The notes beneath the pieces are model-generated. The model made no database searches, was not told the origin of the DNA, and saw only the letters and a list, made by a program, of their open reading frames with translations. From Roseobacter sp. (lineage in GTDB: Bacteria > Pseudomonadota > Alphaproteobacteria > Rhodobacterales > Rhodobacteraceae), in the NCBI GenBank assembly GCA_024636425.1, contig JAGXHB010000136.1, positions 1 to 8,418 on the forward strand: a DNA stretch of 8,418 bases. The letters are read 5' to 3'. Positions 1 to 7,977 of this stretch are shown here, in pieces. Numbering within the stretch: the stretch's first letter is position 1; the number at the start of each line of letters is the position of its first letter. Both the position numbers and the translations under genes were made by a program.

Positions 1-508
1 GACGGTGAACGGTGTGTCCAAGGCCTATGCGATGACCGGCTGGCGGATCGGCTATGCCGCAGGCCCCGAAAAGCTGATCGGGGCAATGCGCAAGGTGCAG
101 TCGCAGTCGACATCGAACCCCTGTTCGATCAGCCAGTGGGCTGCGGTGGAGGCGCTGAACGGCACGCAGGACTATATCCCCAAGCATAACGAGATTTTCG
201 CGCGCCGCCGGGATCTGGTCGTCGACATGCTCAACGCCATCGACGGCATGGTCTGCCCCAAGCCGGAAGGGGCGTTCTATGTCTATCCCTCCATCGCGGG
301 GCTGATCGGCAAGACATCCGCCGCAGGCACCAAGATCACGGATGATGAAGTTTTCGCGACCGCCCTGCTTGAGGAAACCGGCGTGGCCGTGGTCTTCGGG
401 GCCGCGTTCGGGTTGAGCCCCAACTTCCGCATCAGCTATGCAACGTCTGACGATGCGCTGAAAGGAGCCTGTGGCCGTATCCAGAGCTTCTGCGCCGCGA
501 TGACCTGA
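1..508 (+). CDS. Class I/II aminotransferase, aspartate aminotransferase type (3' part)
   Basis: This is the C-terminal portion of a PLP-dependent fold-type I aminotransferase. It probably moves the amino group between aspartate (possibly also prephenate/arogenate) and 2-oxoglutarate in the cytoplasm. The reading frame is open from base 2 and ends at TGA 506-508; the N-terminal half lies outside the window. The motif SKAYAMTGWRIGY holds the Schiff-base lysine, whose codon is at 20-22, and it is followed by the conserved GWRIGY stretch. Near the end, NFRISYA carries the arginine (codon 428-430) that binds the substrate alpha-carboxylate in this family. EGAFYVYPS is also typical. The final helix ends normally, so the gene is intact as far as it is visible. 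The next gene starts 20 bases downstream on the same strand, so the two may be cotranscribed. The family is clear. The exact substrate is inferred from overall resemblance to alphaproteobacterial aspartate aminotransferases. Confidence 0.9.
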   Translation, partial: TVNGVSKAYAMTGWRIGYAAGPEKLIGAMRKVQSQSTSNPCSISQWAAVEALNGTQDYIPKHNEIFARRRDLVVDMLNAIDGMVCPKPEGAFYVYPSIAGLIGKTSAAGTKITDDEVFATALLEETGVAVVFGAAFGLSPNFRISYATSDDALKGACGRIQSFCAAMT

Positions 509-528
509 GCCACCGAAAAGGAGCAACG

Positions 529-930
529 ATGTCGAGCGTGCTGCCAGACTATTACTTTCGCGTCCGCGAAAACGGGGCGGCGGTGTTTCGGGTCGATACC
601 GAAAACCGCCAGCGCCGGATCGAGATGGACCAGATCGCCGTCGTGAACATCCGCAACGGAGAGATCAAGCCGCAGGGCGACCGCGTGTTGTCGGACGCGG
701 ACATTGACCAGATCCGTCACTGGATGGACGCCCGTGTTCAGGTCCTTGCAGATCGTGACATCGACGACATCCACCGTGCCGTGGATTACCTGAACCTCAC
801 GACGCAGTGGGTGCAGTCGCGGGCAACCGACGAACAGCTTGATGCCGTCACGGATGCGTTGCTGCTGGCGATGCATGATCTGCGCAGCACGCTGGTGCGC
901 AAAAAGGCGGACCGGCTCGGCGGGTCTTGA
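529..930 (+). CDS. Conserved-looking 133-residue protein of unknown function
   Basis: I do not recognise a named family. The protein is 133 residues, soluble and charged, with no signal peptide and no membrane segment. The first 50 residues look beta-rich (YYFRVRENGAAVFRVD, then IAVVNIRNGEIKP). The rest looks helical (SDADIDQIRHWMDARV, then repeated leucine/alanine-rich amphipathic helices up to LRSTLVRKKAD), suggesting a small beta domain plus a helical bundle. The start is well supported: an AAGGAG at 518-523 sits five bases before the ATG. It lies 20 bases after the aminotransferase stop, so readthrough transcription from that gene is likely. Its stop is only eight bases from the stop of the convergent MATE gene. 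Codon use and GC match its neighbours, so this looks like a resident gene rather than a recent import. No function is proposed. Confidence 0.75.
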   Translation: MSSVLPDYYFRVRENGAAVFRVDTENRQRRIEMDQIAVVNIRNGEIKPQGDRVLSDADIDQIRHWMDARVQVLADRDIDDIHRAVDYLNLTTQWVQSRATDEQLDAVTDALLLAMHDLRSTLVRKKADRLGGS

Positions 931-940
931 GGCGGGTCTT
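919..940. repeat. Direct repeat spanning the stops of two convergent genes
   Basis: The ten bases ggcgggtctt occur at 919-928 and again at 931-940, a period of 12. The first copy leads into the TGA of the plus-strand 133-residue gene (928-930). The second leads into the tta (939-941) that is the TAA stop of the minus-strand MATE gene. The arrangement looks like a short tandem duplication at the junction. No hairpin terminator is visible between the two genes. Confidence 0.7.
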
Positions 941-2309
941 AGGCCAGCGTTGCGGGTCTGTTCAAACCGCGCAAGGCTGGCCCCCAGAAGCGCAGGTTGA
1001 GCATCACAGCCGCCACGCCAAGCCCCACCACAAGGCCAAGCCAGATGCCGATGCCACCCATCCCCGCGACAAACCCCAGAAGGTAGGACACAGGGATGCC
1101 GACCACCCAATAGCTGATGCCGGCAAGGATCATCGGCACCTTGGTGTCCTGCACGCCGCGCAACAGGCCCAGTGCGATGGCCTGCGCCCCATCGACAAGC
1201 TGGAACAGGGCGGCCATGGCCAGCAGGCCGACGCCGACGACGAGGATCTCGGCGCGGGCAGGCTCATTGCGCTGCATGAAGACGTCGATCAACGGTTCGG
1301 GCCAGATCAGGAAGCCCGCAATGGTGAGGGCGGCGACCAGCAGCGACATCACCGTCGCCGTGATCGCGCCGCGCGCCAGATGATCCGCATCGCGGCGCCC
1401 GTAGGCGTTGCCGGCACGGATCGTGGCCACGTTGCTGATGCCCAGATGGACCATGAATGTCATTGATGCGAGCTGCACCGCGATCCCGTGCGCGGCCAGT
1501 GCCACGGTTCCAAGCCACCCCATCATCACCGCAGAAGCCGCGAAAAGACCGACCTCGCTCAGCCCGGTAAAGCCGATGGGCAACCCCAAGCGGTAGACAC
1601 GGCCCAGCATGTCCCAGTCGGGCCGCCACAGGCGCACGAAGATCTGATGCTGCGGCATGGCCCACAGCACATAGGCGACAACGGCAACCAGCGACACAAG
1701 ATGCGACGACAGCGAGGCGATTGCGGCCCCCCGGATGCCAAGTTCGGGCGCGCCCCAGTTGCCGAAGATGAAAGCATAGTTGGCCAGCACATTCGCGATG
1801 CCGGCCAGAACGGTGATCCAGAACACGACCTGCGTCCGCTCAAGCGCGGCAAGATAGCTTTTCAGCACCATCACCAGCAGCGCCGGAATGATCCCCCAGC
1901 CCGCGATCGCAAGGTATTGCCCGACCATATCCGACAGCGCGTCGGTCTGGCCCATCAATCCCATGACCGGACGCGACCAGACGAACAGCGGCAGCGTCAA
2001 CAGACCAAAGCCCAGCGACAGCCACAACCCCATCCGCGTCGCGCGGCGCAGGCCGACTTCGTCGCCTTCCGCGTCATAGGCGGCGACCATCGGCATCACA
2101 CCCCAGGCAAAGCCGGACCCGAAGATCAGCAGGACAAAGAAATAGGTGCTGGCAAGGGTCACAGCCGCCAGCGCTTCGATACTGTACCAGCCCACCATGA
2201 CGGTGTCGGTCACGCCGATGGCGACCTGCCCCAGGTGGCCGCCGATCAACGGCAACCCCATCACGGTAATGGCGCGCGCGTGCGCGGTATATGTCATCCG
2301 GGTTTTCAT
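939..2309 (-). CDS. MATE-family multidrug/cation antiporter (NorM-like)
   Basis: This is an inner-membrane efflux pump that exports organic cations or drugs in exchange for Na+ or H+. At 456 residues it is the normal size for the family. The hydrophobic pattern fits twelve membrane segments in two halves of six. Residues known to be important in NorM have counterparts: Asp35 in the first segment (VTDTVMVG), Glu252 in the seventh (GLSEVGLF) and Asp373 in the LVDGAQAIALGLLRGVQDTK motif, which is a family signature. The start is the ATG at 2309-2307, with AAGG seven bases upstream on the coding strand. A second ATG four codons later is possible, and the choice does not affect the membrane domain. 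The gene is divergent from the hydrolase operon and convergent with the 133-residue gene. The substrate cannot be predicted from sequence. Confidence 0.93.
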   Translation of the reverse strand: MKTRMTYTAHARAITVMGLPLIGGHLGQVAIGVTDTVMVGWYSIEALAAVTLASTYFFVLLIFGSGFAWGVMPMVAAYDAEGDEVGLRRATRMGLWLSLGFGLLTLPLFVWSRPVMGLMGQTDALSDMVGQYLAIAGWGIIPALLVMVLKSYLAALERTQVVFWITVLAGIANVLANYAFIFGNWGAPELGIRGAAIASLSSHLVSLVAVVAYVLWAMPQHQIFVRLWRPDWDMLGRVYRLGLPIGFTGLSEVGLFAASAVMMGWLGTVALAAHGIAVQLASMTFMVHLGISNVATIRAGNAYGRRDADHLARGAITATVMSLLVAALTIAGFLIWPEPLIDVFMQRNEPARAEILVVGVGLLAMAALFQLVDGAQAIALGLLRGVQDTKVPMILAGISYWVVGIPVSYLLGFVAGMGGIGIWLGLVVGLGVAAVMLNLRFWGPALRGLNRPATLA

Positions 2310-2472
2310 AAGGTTGCCTTACTAGGAAGATCTGTCAAAGGGAAGACCCGCCAAACAGGGGCCGGACATGCAGTCCGGACATGCACTCTGGACATGGATC
2401 AGGCAGCCTTGCAAGACTTGCCAAGGGGTGCTTCGGGCGACACAGTCGCGACAGCCGTCAAGGAAGAGTTTC
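2310..2472. promoter_or_regulatory. Divergent intergenic region between the MATE gene and the hydrolase operon
   Basis: This 163-base gap must hold the promoters of the MATE gene (leftward) and of the hydrolase operon (rightward). It contains three direct repeats at 2364-2398 (listed separately), the 8-base palindrome gtccggac at 2373-2380 within them, cttgcaag at 2408-2415 and gtcgcgac at 2445-2452. I could not find a convincing -35/-10 pair for either direction. A perfect TTGACA exists on the minus strand at 2338-2333, but a -10 at normal spacing would fall next to the MATE start codon. Confidence 0.4.
2364..2398. repeat. Three direct repeats of ggacatgca with 13-base period
   Basis: The core ggacatgca occurs at 2364-2372 and 2377-2385, with a third copy differing in one base (ggacatgga) at 2390-2398. 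The copies begin exactly 13 bases apart. The spacer between the first two copies makes the palindrome gtccggac. The array lies midway between two divergent genes, about 55 bases upstream of the MATE start and 75 upstream of the hydrolase start. It could be an operator array or a leftover of replication slippage; sequence alone cannot decide. Confidence 0.6.
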
Positions 2473-3582
2473 ATGCACAACCGTATCGACCTGATCCGCC
2501 CCGATGCGCCCGCCCTTGCACTGCGCGGGTCGCACCCTGTCGGGGTGACGACCCATGGGATTGAGGTGTCGCCAAGCCGTTCTTTGACCACAGAAATCTG
2601 GTATCCCGCCGGAACTGGCACCGCCCCCGGTACCGTGTATCATACGCTGATCCGCGACGGCGAAACTCCAACCATCCTGCACGGGTCAGCCTGCCGCGAT
2701 GCGCCGCCGTTGCAGGGGCGCGCGCCGCTGATCGTGATCTCGCACGGGTATCCCGGCAACCGCTTTTTGATGTCGCATCTGGCCGAAAGCCTTGCTGCAA
2801 GGGGATTTGTCGTGGCGGCCCCCGACCACGCGGGAAGCACCTATGACGACCAGCAGGATTTCTCGGTCACGCTGCTGAACCGTCCGCTGGATCAGCGCGG
2901 CGTGATCGACGGGATGGCGCAGGTTGACGGCGCGCTTGGGGCGCTGGTCGATTGCGACCGCACGGGGCTGATCGGCTATTCCATGGGCGGTTACGGTGCG
3001 CTGATCCTTGGCGGTGCCGGGCTCGCGCCTTCGGCACTGGCGCATCCGCGTGCTGCGGGCGAACCCGCGATCGGGCAACATCTCGCGGGATCGGACAGCC
3101 ACGCGACGTTGCGCGATCCGCGGCTCAGGGCGATCATGCCCATCGGTCCTTGGGGGAACGGACAGGCGATGTGGGATCCACGCAGTTTCGCAGGCCTGAA
3201 CACGCCCATGATGATGCTGGCGGGCACGGCGGATGACGTGTCGAACTATGCCGCGATGCGGGCGATTTTCGAAGGGGCTGCCAGTCACCGCTACCTGCTG
3301 AGCTTTGCCAATGCCGGCCACAACGCCGCAGCCCCCATTCCGGCCCCCGCAGAAAGCTGGGGACATTCGCCCAAGCTGGGCTGGTCACCGTTTGAGCATT
3401 ACGGCGATGCCATCTGGGACAGCGTGCGCATGAACAATATCGCGCAGCATTTCGCAGCCGCGTTTTTCGGGATGCACCTGCGGGGCGAAGATACCCTTGC
3501 TTATCTTGACGGAGAGACCTTTGCAGGCTTCGCACCGGGCGGCGCGTCCGGCCTGACGCTGGCACATCTGCCCGCGCCGTGA
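2473..3582 (+). CDS. Alpha/beta hydrolase, predicted dienelactone-hydrolase/PAF-acetylhydrolase-like
   Basis: This is a serine hydrolase of 369 residues, probably acting on an ester or lactone in the cytoplasm; no signal peptide is evident. The opening GIEVSPSRSLTTEIWYPA resembles the start of the predicted dienelactone hydrolase group (COG4188-like). The order of elements fits an alpha/beta hydrolase: oxyanion-hole motif HGYPG at residues 91-95, nucleophile elbow GYSMGG with Ser170, acid Asp254 (or Asp255) in LAGTADD, and catalytic His283 in NAGHN. The ATG at 2473 is chosen because AGGAAGAG lies just before it and the protein resembles the family from there. An in-frame ATG at 2368 lies within the direct repeats and would add 35 unfamiliar residues. 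It is probably the first gene of a three-gene plus-strand operon; the next coding region begins 57 bases after its stop. The true substrate is unknown. Confidence 0.85.
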   Translation: MHNRIDLIRPDAPALALRGSHPVGVTTHGIEVSPSRSLTTEIWYPAGTGTAPGTVYHTLIRDGETPTILHGSACRDAPPLQGRAPLIVISHGYPGNRFLMSHLAESLAARGFVVAAPDHAGSTYDDQQDFSVTLLNRPLDQRGVIDGMAQVDGALGALVDCDRTGLIGYSMGGYGALILGGAGLAPSALAHPRAAGEPAIGQHLAGSDSHATLRDPRLRAIMPIGPWGNGQAMWDPRSFAGLNTPMMMLAGTADDVSNYAAMRAIFEGAASHRYLLSFANAGHNAAAPIPAPAESWGHSPKLGWSPFEHYGDAIWDSVRMNNIAQHFAAAFFGMHLRGEDTLAYLDGETFAGFAPGGASGLTLAHLPAP

Positions 3583-3610
3583 TTTGATGCCCCAAGCCAT
3601 AAGCGCGCAA

Positions 3611-3615
3611 AGGAG
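3611..3615 (+). promoter_or_regulatory. Ribosome binding site serving the upstream mini-ORF
   Basis: The AGGAG here stands seven bases before the ATG at 3623 but 24 bases before the ATG at 3640 that opens the full-length hydrolase frame. By spacing, ribosomes recruited here should start at 3623, in the wrong frame for the hydrolase. Confidence 0.7.
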
Positions 3616-3622
3616 ACAAACA

Positions 3623-3643
3623 ATGACAGACCACTGGCCATGA
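3623..3643 (+). other. Six-codon mini-ORF (MTDHWP) overlapping the hydrolase start
   Basis: The ATG at 3623 is well placed behind a strong Shine-Dalgarno sequence and reads MTDHWP, then stops at TGA 3641-3643. That stop shares two bases with the ATG at 3640-3642 (sequence ATGA), the classic layout for termination-reinitiation. The peptide repeats the first five residues of the downstream protein (MTDHW), which shows that the mini-ORF arose by duplication of the gene's own start. The hydrolase is therefore probably translated by coupling to this leader, at unknown efficiency. Confidence 0.6.
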
Positions 3644-3656
3644 CAGACCACTGGAC
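3623..3656 (+). repeat. 17-base tandem duplication at a start codon
   Basis: Two adjacent 17-base units occupy 3623-3639 and 3640-3656. The first 15 bases are identical (atgacagaccactgg); the units differ at position 16, cc against ac at the end. Because 17 is not a multiple of three, the first ATG is thrown out of frame with the gene. It looks like a slippage duplication of the original start region. Confidence 0.85.
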
Positions 3657-4515
3657 CGAGACCGTCGATCTGAACGGCAAGCCGTTCTTCGTGCGTCACT
3701 GGGGTGACACGTCCGCCCCGAAATTGCTCATGCTGCATGGCTTTCCGGAGTATTCGGGGGCCTGGAACGATCTGGCCCCGCTGCTGGCCGACCGGTTCCA
3801 TTGCATCGCACCAGATCAGCGCGGCTATGGTCAAAGCTGGCGTCCGGAGGAAGTAGACGCCTACAGAACCAAGCATCTGGTGGGGGATCTGGTCGCCTTG
3901 ATCGGGGACGCGCCGGTGATCGTGCTGGGTCATGACTGGGGCGCGTCCGTCGCCTATGCGCTGGCGATCTCAAAGCCTGAACTGGTGTCGCGGCTGATCA
4001 TCATGAACGGCGTCCACCCTGCCCCGTTCCAGCGCGAACTGGCCAAGGGCGGCGCGCAGACGGACGCATCGCAATACATCCATTATCTGCGCCGTGACGG
4101 TTCGCAAGACGCGCTGGCGGCAGATGACTTTGCCAAGCTGATGGGGCTTTTCTCGGCGCATATGGACATGGACTGGCTGCGGGGCGACACGCTTGCGGGA
4201 TACAAGGCCGCGTGGCGTGATGCGGCGGGTCTGGGGGCGATGATCAACTGGTACCGCGCGTCACCGCTCAAGCTGGGTGGGCCGGGCGAGGCCATCGACG
4301 ACGCCATGGCGCTGGATCCCGCGCGTCTGCAGGTCCGCTGCCCGCATCTGCTGATCTGGGGAATGAACGACACGGCATTGTTGCCGCAATCGCACGAAGG
4401 GCTGGAGGATTTTGCCCCCGATCTGACCCGCGTGAACATTGATGGTGCGGATCACTGGCTGCATCACCAGAAACCGCAGGCGGTGGCAGACGCGATCCTG
4501 AACTGGCTCGACTGA
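3640..4515 (+). CDS. Epoxide-hydrolase-like alpha/beta hydrolase
   Basis: The 291-residue protein has the full signature of the epoxide hydrolase/haloalkane dehalogenase branch, where an aspartate rather than a serine attacks the substrate. The oxyanion motif HGFPE is at residues 33-37, followed by APDQRGYGQS at about 57-66. The nucleophile is Asp99 in GHDWGA, the acid is probably Asp244 in GMNDTALLP, and the base is His272 in GADHW. In the cap domain, NWYR with Tyr205 and a tyrosine at 146 or 149 could supply the two ring-opening tyrosines of epoxide hydrolases, which favours epoxides over haloalkanes. It is cytoplasmic by appearance. The hydrolase frame can only start at 3640, which lacks its own well-spaced ribosome site; see the duplication and mini-ORF just upstream. 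It is the second gene of the presumed operon, 36 bases before the flavoprotein start. Fluoroacetate-dehalogenase-like activity is an alternative. The natural substrate is unknown. Confidence 0.87.
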   Translation: MTDHWTETVDLNGKPFFVRHWGDTSAPKLLMLHGFPEYSGAWNDLAPLLADRFHCIAPDQRGYGQSWRPEEVDAYRTKHLVGDLVALIGDAPVIVLGHDWGASVAYALAISKPELVSRLIIMNGVHPAPFQRELAKGGAQTDASQYIHYLRRDGSQDALAADDFAKLMGLFSAHMDMDWLRGDTLAGYKAAWRDAAGLGAMINWYRASPLKLGGPGEAIDDAMALDPARLQVRCPHLLIWGMNDTALLPQSHEGLEDFAPDLTRVNIDGADHWLHHQKPQAVADAILNWLD

Positions 4516-4539
4516 TCCCCCTCCCCCCTCATGAAAGAC

Positions 4540-4543
4540 GGAG
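4540..4543 (+). promoter_or_regulatory. Ribosome binding site that decides the flavoprotein start
   Basis: GGAG lies eight bases before the ATG at 4552. The in-frame ATG at 4531 is preceded only by a C-rich run with no Shine-Dalgarno sequence, so the downstream start is preferred. Confidence 0.6.
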
Positions 4544-4551
4544 ACCCGAAC

Positions 4552-5148
4552 ATGACCCCCGAAAAACTGCGCGAAATCTATGGTGAGACCAGCCCGCTGG
4601 CGGCGGCCAAGGTGATTACCCACTTTGACGCCCATTGCCGCCAATTCATCGAACACGCCACATTTCTGGTGCTGGCCACATCCGATGGCAGCGGTCTGGA
4701 CGTCTCGCCCAAGGGCGATCCTGCGGGATTCGTACAGGTCGAGTCCGATACCACGGTGCTGATCCCCGACCGGCCCGGCAACAACCGGATCGACGGTCTG
4801 CTCAACATTCTGTCGCATCCCAAAGTCGGCCTGTTGCTGATGATCCCGGCGGTGGACGAGACGCTGCGCATCAACGGGGTGGCGGAGATCAGCGATGATC
4901 CCGCCCTTTGCGACCGCTTTGCCATCAAGGGACGGCGTCCGAAAACCGTGCTGCGCGTCACCGCCGAGGAGATTTTCACCCATTGCGGCAAGGCCCCGCT
5001 GCGCGCCGGGCTTTGGAAGCCAGAGACATGGCCGTCTGCCCGCCCCGTGCCAACGCTGTACGAGATGGTGCGCGACCACGCCGAGATGGACGTGCCCTCC
5101 ACCGACCAAACCTATACCGAGCAGCGCTACCGCGACACGCTGTATTGA
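4552..5148 (+). CDS. PPOX-type FMN-dependent flavoprotein (pyridoxamine 5'-phosphate oxidase family)
   Basis: This is a 198-residue split-barrel flavoprotein. Members of this family bind FMN (some bind F420 or haem) and carry out redox reactions. The subgroup seen here is usually annotated as an FMN-dependent PPOX-type protein of unknown substrate, not as true PdxH. Recognisable parts are FLVLATSDGSGLDVSPKGD at residues 38-56, IPDRPGNNRIDGLLNI at 71-86 (likely FMN phosphate contacts), the strand RINGVAEI at 106-113, and FTHCGKAPLRAGLW at 142-155, characteristic of the subgroup. The start at 4552 is chosen for its ribosome binding site and because family members begin close to this point; a start at 4531 would add seven residues. 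It is the last gene of the three-gene operon and is followed directly by a hairpin. It may reduce or oxidise a product of the hydrolases, but that is inference from position only. Confidence 0.87.
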   Translation: MTPEKLREIYGETSPLAAAKVITHFDAHCRQFIEHATFLVLATSDGSGLDVSPKGDPAGFVQVESDTTVLIPDRPGNNRIDGLLNILSHPKVGLLLMIPAVDETLRINGVAEISDDPALCDRFAIKGRRPKTVLRVTAEEIFTHCGKAPLRAGLWKPETWPSARPVPTLYEMVRDHAEMDVPSTDQTYTEQRYRDTLY

Positions 5149-5154
5149 CCGCAG

Positions 5155-5174
5155 CCCCGCGTGGATGCGCGGGG
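5155..5174. terminator. Hairpin between convergent genes, probable bidirectional terminator
   Basis: A perfect seven-base-pair GC stem (ccccgcg at 5155-5161, cgcgggg at 5168-5174) encloses a six-base loop. It starts six bases after the flavoprotein stop and ends next to the stop codon of the convergent dddL gene (5175-5177). The plus-strand tail ttactt is only weakly T-rich and the minus-strand side has no T run, so termination may be partial in either direction. Confidence 0.65.
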
Positions 5175-5846
5175 TTACTTCCGGCTGCGGCTGAACACCA
5201 TCTTCTGGTCGTGCAGATCCGCCGGCGCACCCAGCCACGCATAGGCCAGCAATGCCGGTTCACGGTCACCCACCGTGATCCGGTGCAGATGTTCGGGGGG
5301 GTTGAAGATCATCGAGCCGGGCACATAGACGCCCTGATGGTTTTCGGACACTGCGCCCGACAGGCAGACATAGCTTTCGGTGATGCCCTTGTGTGAATGC
5401 GCGGGATAGGTGCAGCCGGGCGCGAACAGCACCACACCCAGGATGATGTCCTGGCTTATGACGGGGCCTTGCGCCCCTGCCAGTTCCGCATAGGCATAGC
5501 TGTTGGTCAGGCCCTTGGGCACTTTCTCGTAACCGTATTGCCAGCTCAGATCGGGGGCCACCGCGTCCAGTGCGCGCACCACGGGGGCCAGCGCGCCTTG
5601 CCGTCCTTCGTCCAGTGCGCGGCGCAAATGTGCGGTCACGGGCTTGAGCGCGCGCGGTTGCAGGCACACCTCGGCGTTGCGTTTGATCAGCTTGGCGATC
5701 GCTTCGCGGGCCTGGCGTTGATGGGCCTTGATCTTGTCGCTGCCGCCGGCGGGTAGATAACGGTAAAGCTCGTCGTATTCCTGAAGCATATAGCGCCAGT
5801 CCGGCAGATCTCGCAGGGTCTGGGGCAACAAGGTCTGGTCGGTCAT
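5175..5846 (-). CDS. dddL: Dimethylsulfoniopropionate (DMSP) lyase, cupin type DddL
   Basis: DddL cleaves DMSP, an osmolyte of marine algae, into dimethyl sulfide and acrylate with the help of a metal ion. The 223-residue length fits the DddL family. The N-terminal helical part (LRDLPDWRYMLQEYDELYRY, then LPAGGSDKIKAHQR) and the segment YGYEKVPKGL are what I associate with roseobacter DddL. The C-terminal cupin barrel is clear. Motif 1 runs from Gly144 to Gly164 with His150, His152 and Glu157; motif 2 runs from Gly177 to His188 (GSMIFNPPEHLH). These give a complete His-His-Glu-His metal site. Tyr159, two residues after the glutamate, may be the catalytic base, by analogy with related cupin lyases. 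The ATG at 5846-5844 has AGGA eight bases upstream on the coding strand. No other ddd, dmd or acu gene is visible nearby. Family recognition is from memory of sequence patterns; a different cupin is the alternative. Confidence 0.82.
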   Translation of the reverse strand: MTDQTLLPQTLRDLPDWRYMLQEYDELYRYLPAGGSDKIKAHQRQAREAIAKLIKRNAEVCLQPRALKPVTAHLRRALDEGRQGALAPVVRALDAVAPDLSWQYGYEKVPKGLTNSYAYAELAGAQGPVISQDIILGVVLFAPGCTYPAHSHKGITESYVCLSGAVSENHQGVYVPGSMIFNPPEHLHRITVGDREPALLAYAWLGAPADLHDQKMVFSRSRK

Positions 5847-6015
5847 GTCAATGGTCCTGAACGGGATCGCGGGGCGCGGACAGCGTGTTGCACGAGATTA
5901 GCATCGCCGGGGCGTCAGGAAAGGTCGGGTTGCGACGTCATCCGCCCTTCCCCCGACCGGGGTGCTCTGGCATAGTGTGGTCCAATCAAAAGCAACAGAC
6001 AGGCAGGCACACACC
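5847..6015. promoter_or_regulatory. Divergent dddL-parE intergenic region
   Basis: These 169 bases must hold the promoters for dddL (leftward) and parE (rightward). For dddL, TAATCT on the minus strand at 5900-5895 is a possible -10, but its -35 is poor. For parE, CATAGT at 5971-5976 is a possible -10 with only a weak TTCCCC at 5948-5953 as -35. An inverted repeat at 5923-5958 lies between these two candidates. No known regulator site is recognised, and the promoter guesses are weak. Confidence 0.35.
5923..5958. repeat. Inverted repeat ggtcggg / cccgacc
   Basis: A perfect seven-base inverted repeat, ggtcggg at 5923-5929 and cccgacc at 5952-5958, is separated by 22 bases. It sits in the divergent dddL-parE region upstream of both candidate -10 elements. 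It could be a two-half-site operator or a chance GC-rich match; the spacing is long for a transcriptional terminator. Confidence 0.4.

Positions 6016-7973
<1,958 letters not shown>

Positions 7974-7977
<4 letters not shown>

Noticed and set aside
2333..2338. Perfect TTGACA on the minus strand upstream of the MATE gene
   Set aside because: A -10 at 17-base spacing would overlap the ribosome site and start codon and matches poorly (AACCTT), so I do not call a promoter.
2368..2472. Upstream in-frame ATG at 2368 for the first hydrolase
   Set aside because: It would begin inside the direct repeats and add 35 residues unlike the family; the ATG at 2473 has a clear ribosome site.
1488..2564. Plus-strand open frame (358 codons) across the MATE gene and intergenic region
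   Set aside because: The translation is rich in His, Gln, Arg and Pro with no domain, as expected for a shadow of a membrane-protein gene.
4516..4530. C-rich run before the ATG at 4531
   Set aside because: It could be a slippage tract, but it is short, interrupted and not within a coding frame, so no phase-variation claim is justified.
4261..5238. Long minus-strand open frame (325 codons) opposite the hydrolase end and flavoprotein
   Set aside because: It is antisense to two well-supported genes and spans their intergenic gap and the terminator hairpin; no domain is recognisable.
5962..6015. GTG start at 5962 for parE
   Set aside because: It adds 18 residues without family resemblance and lacks a ribosome site; MSDLLSGAQ from 6016 is the plausible N-terminus.
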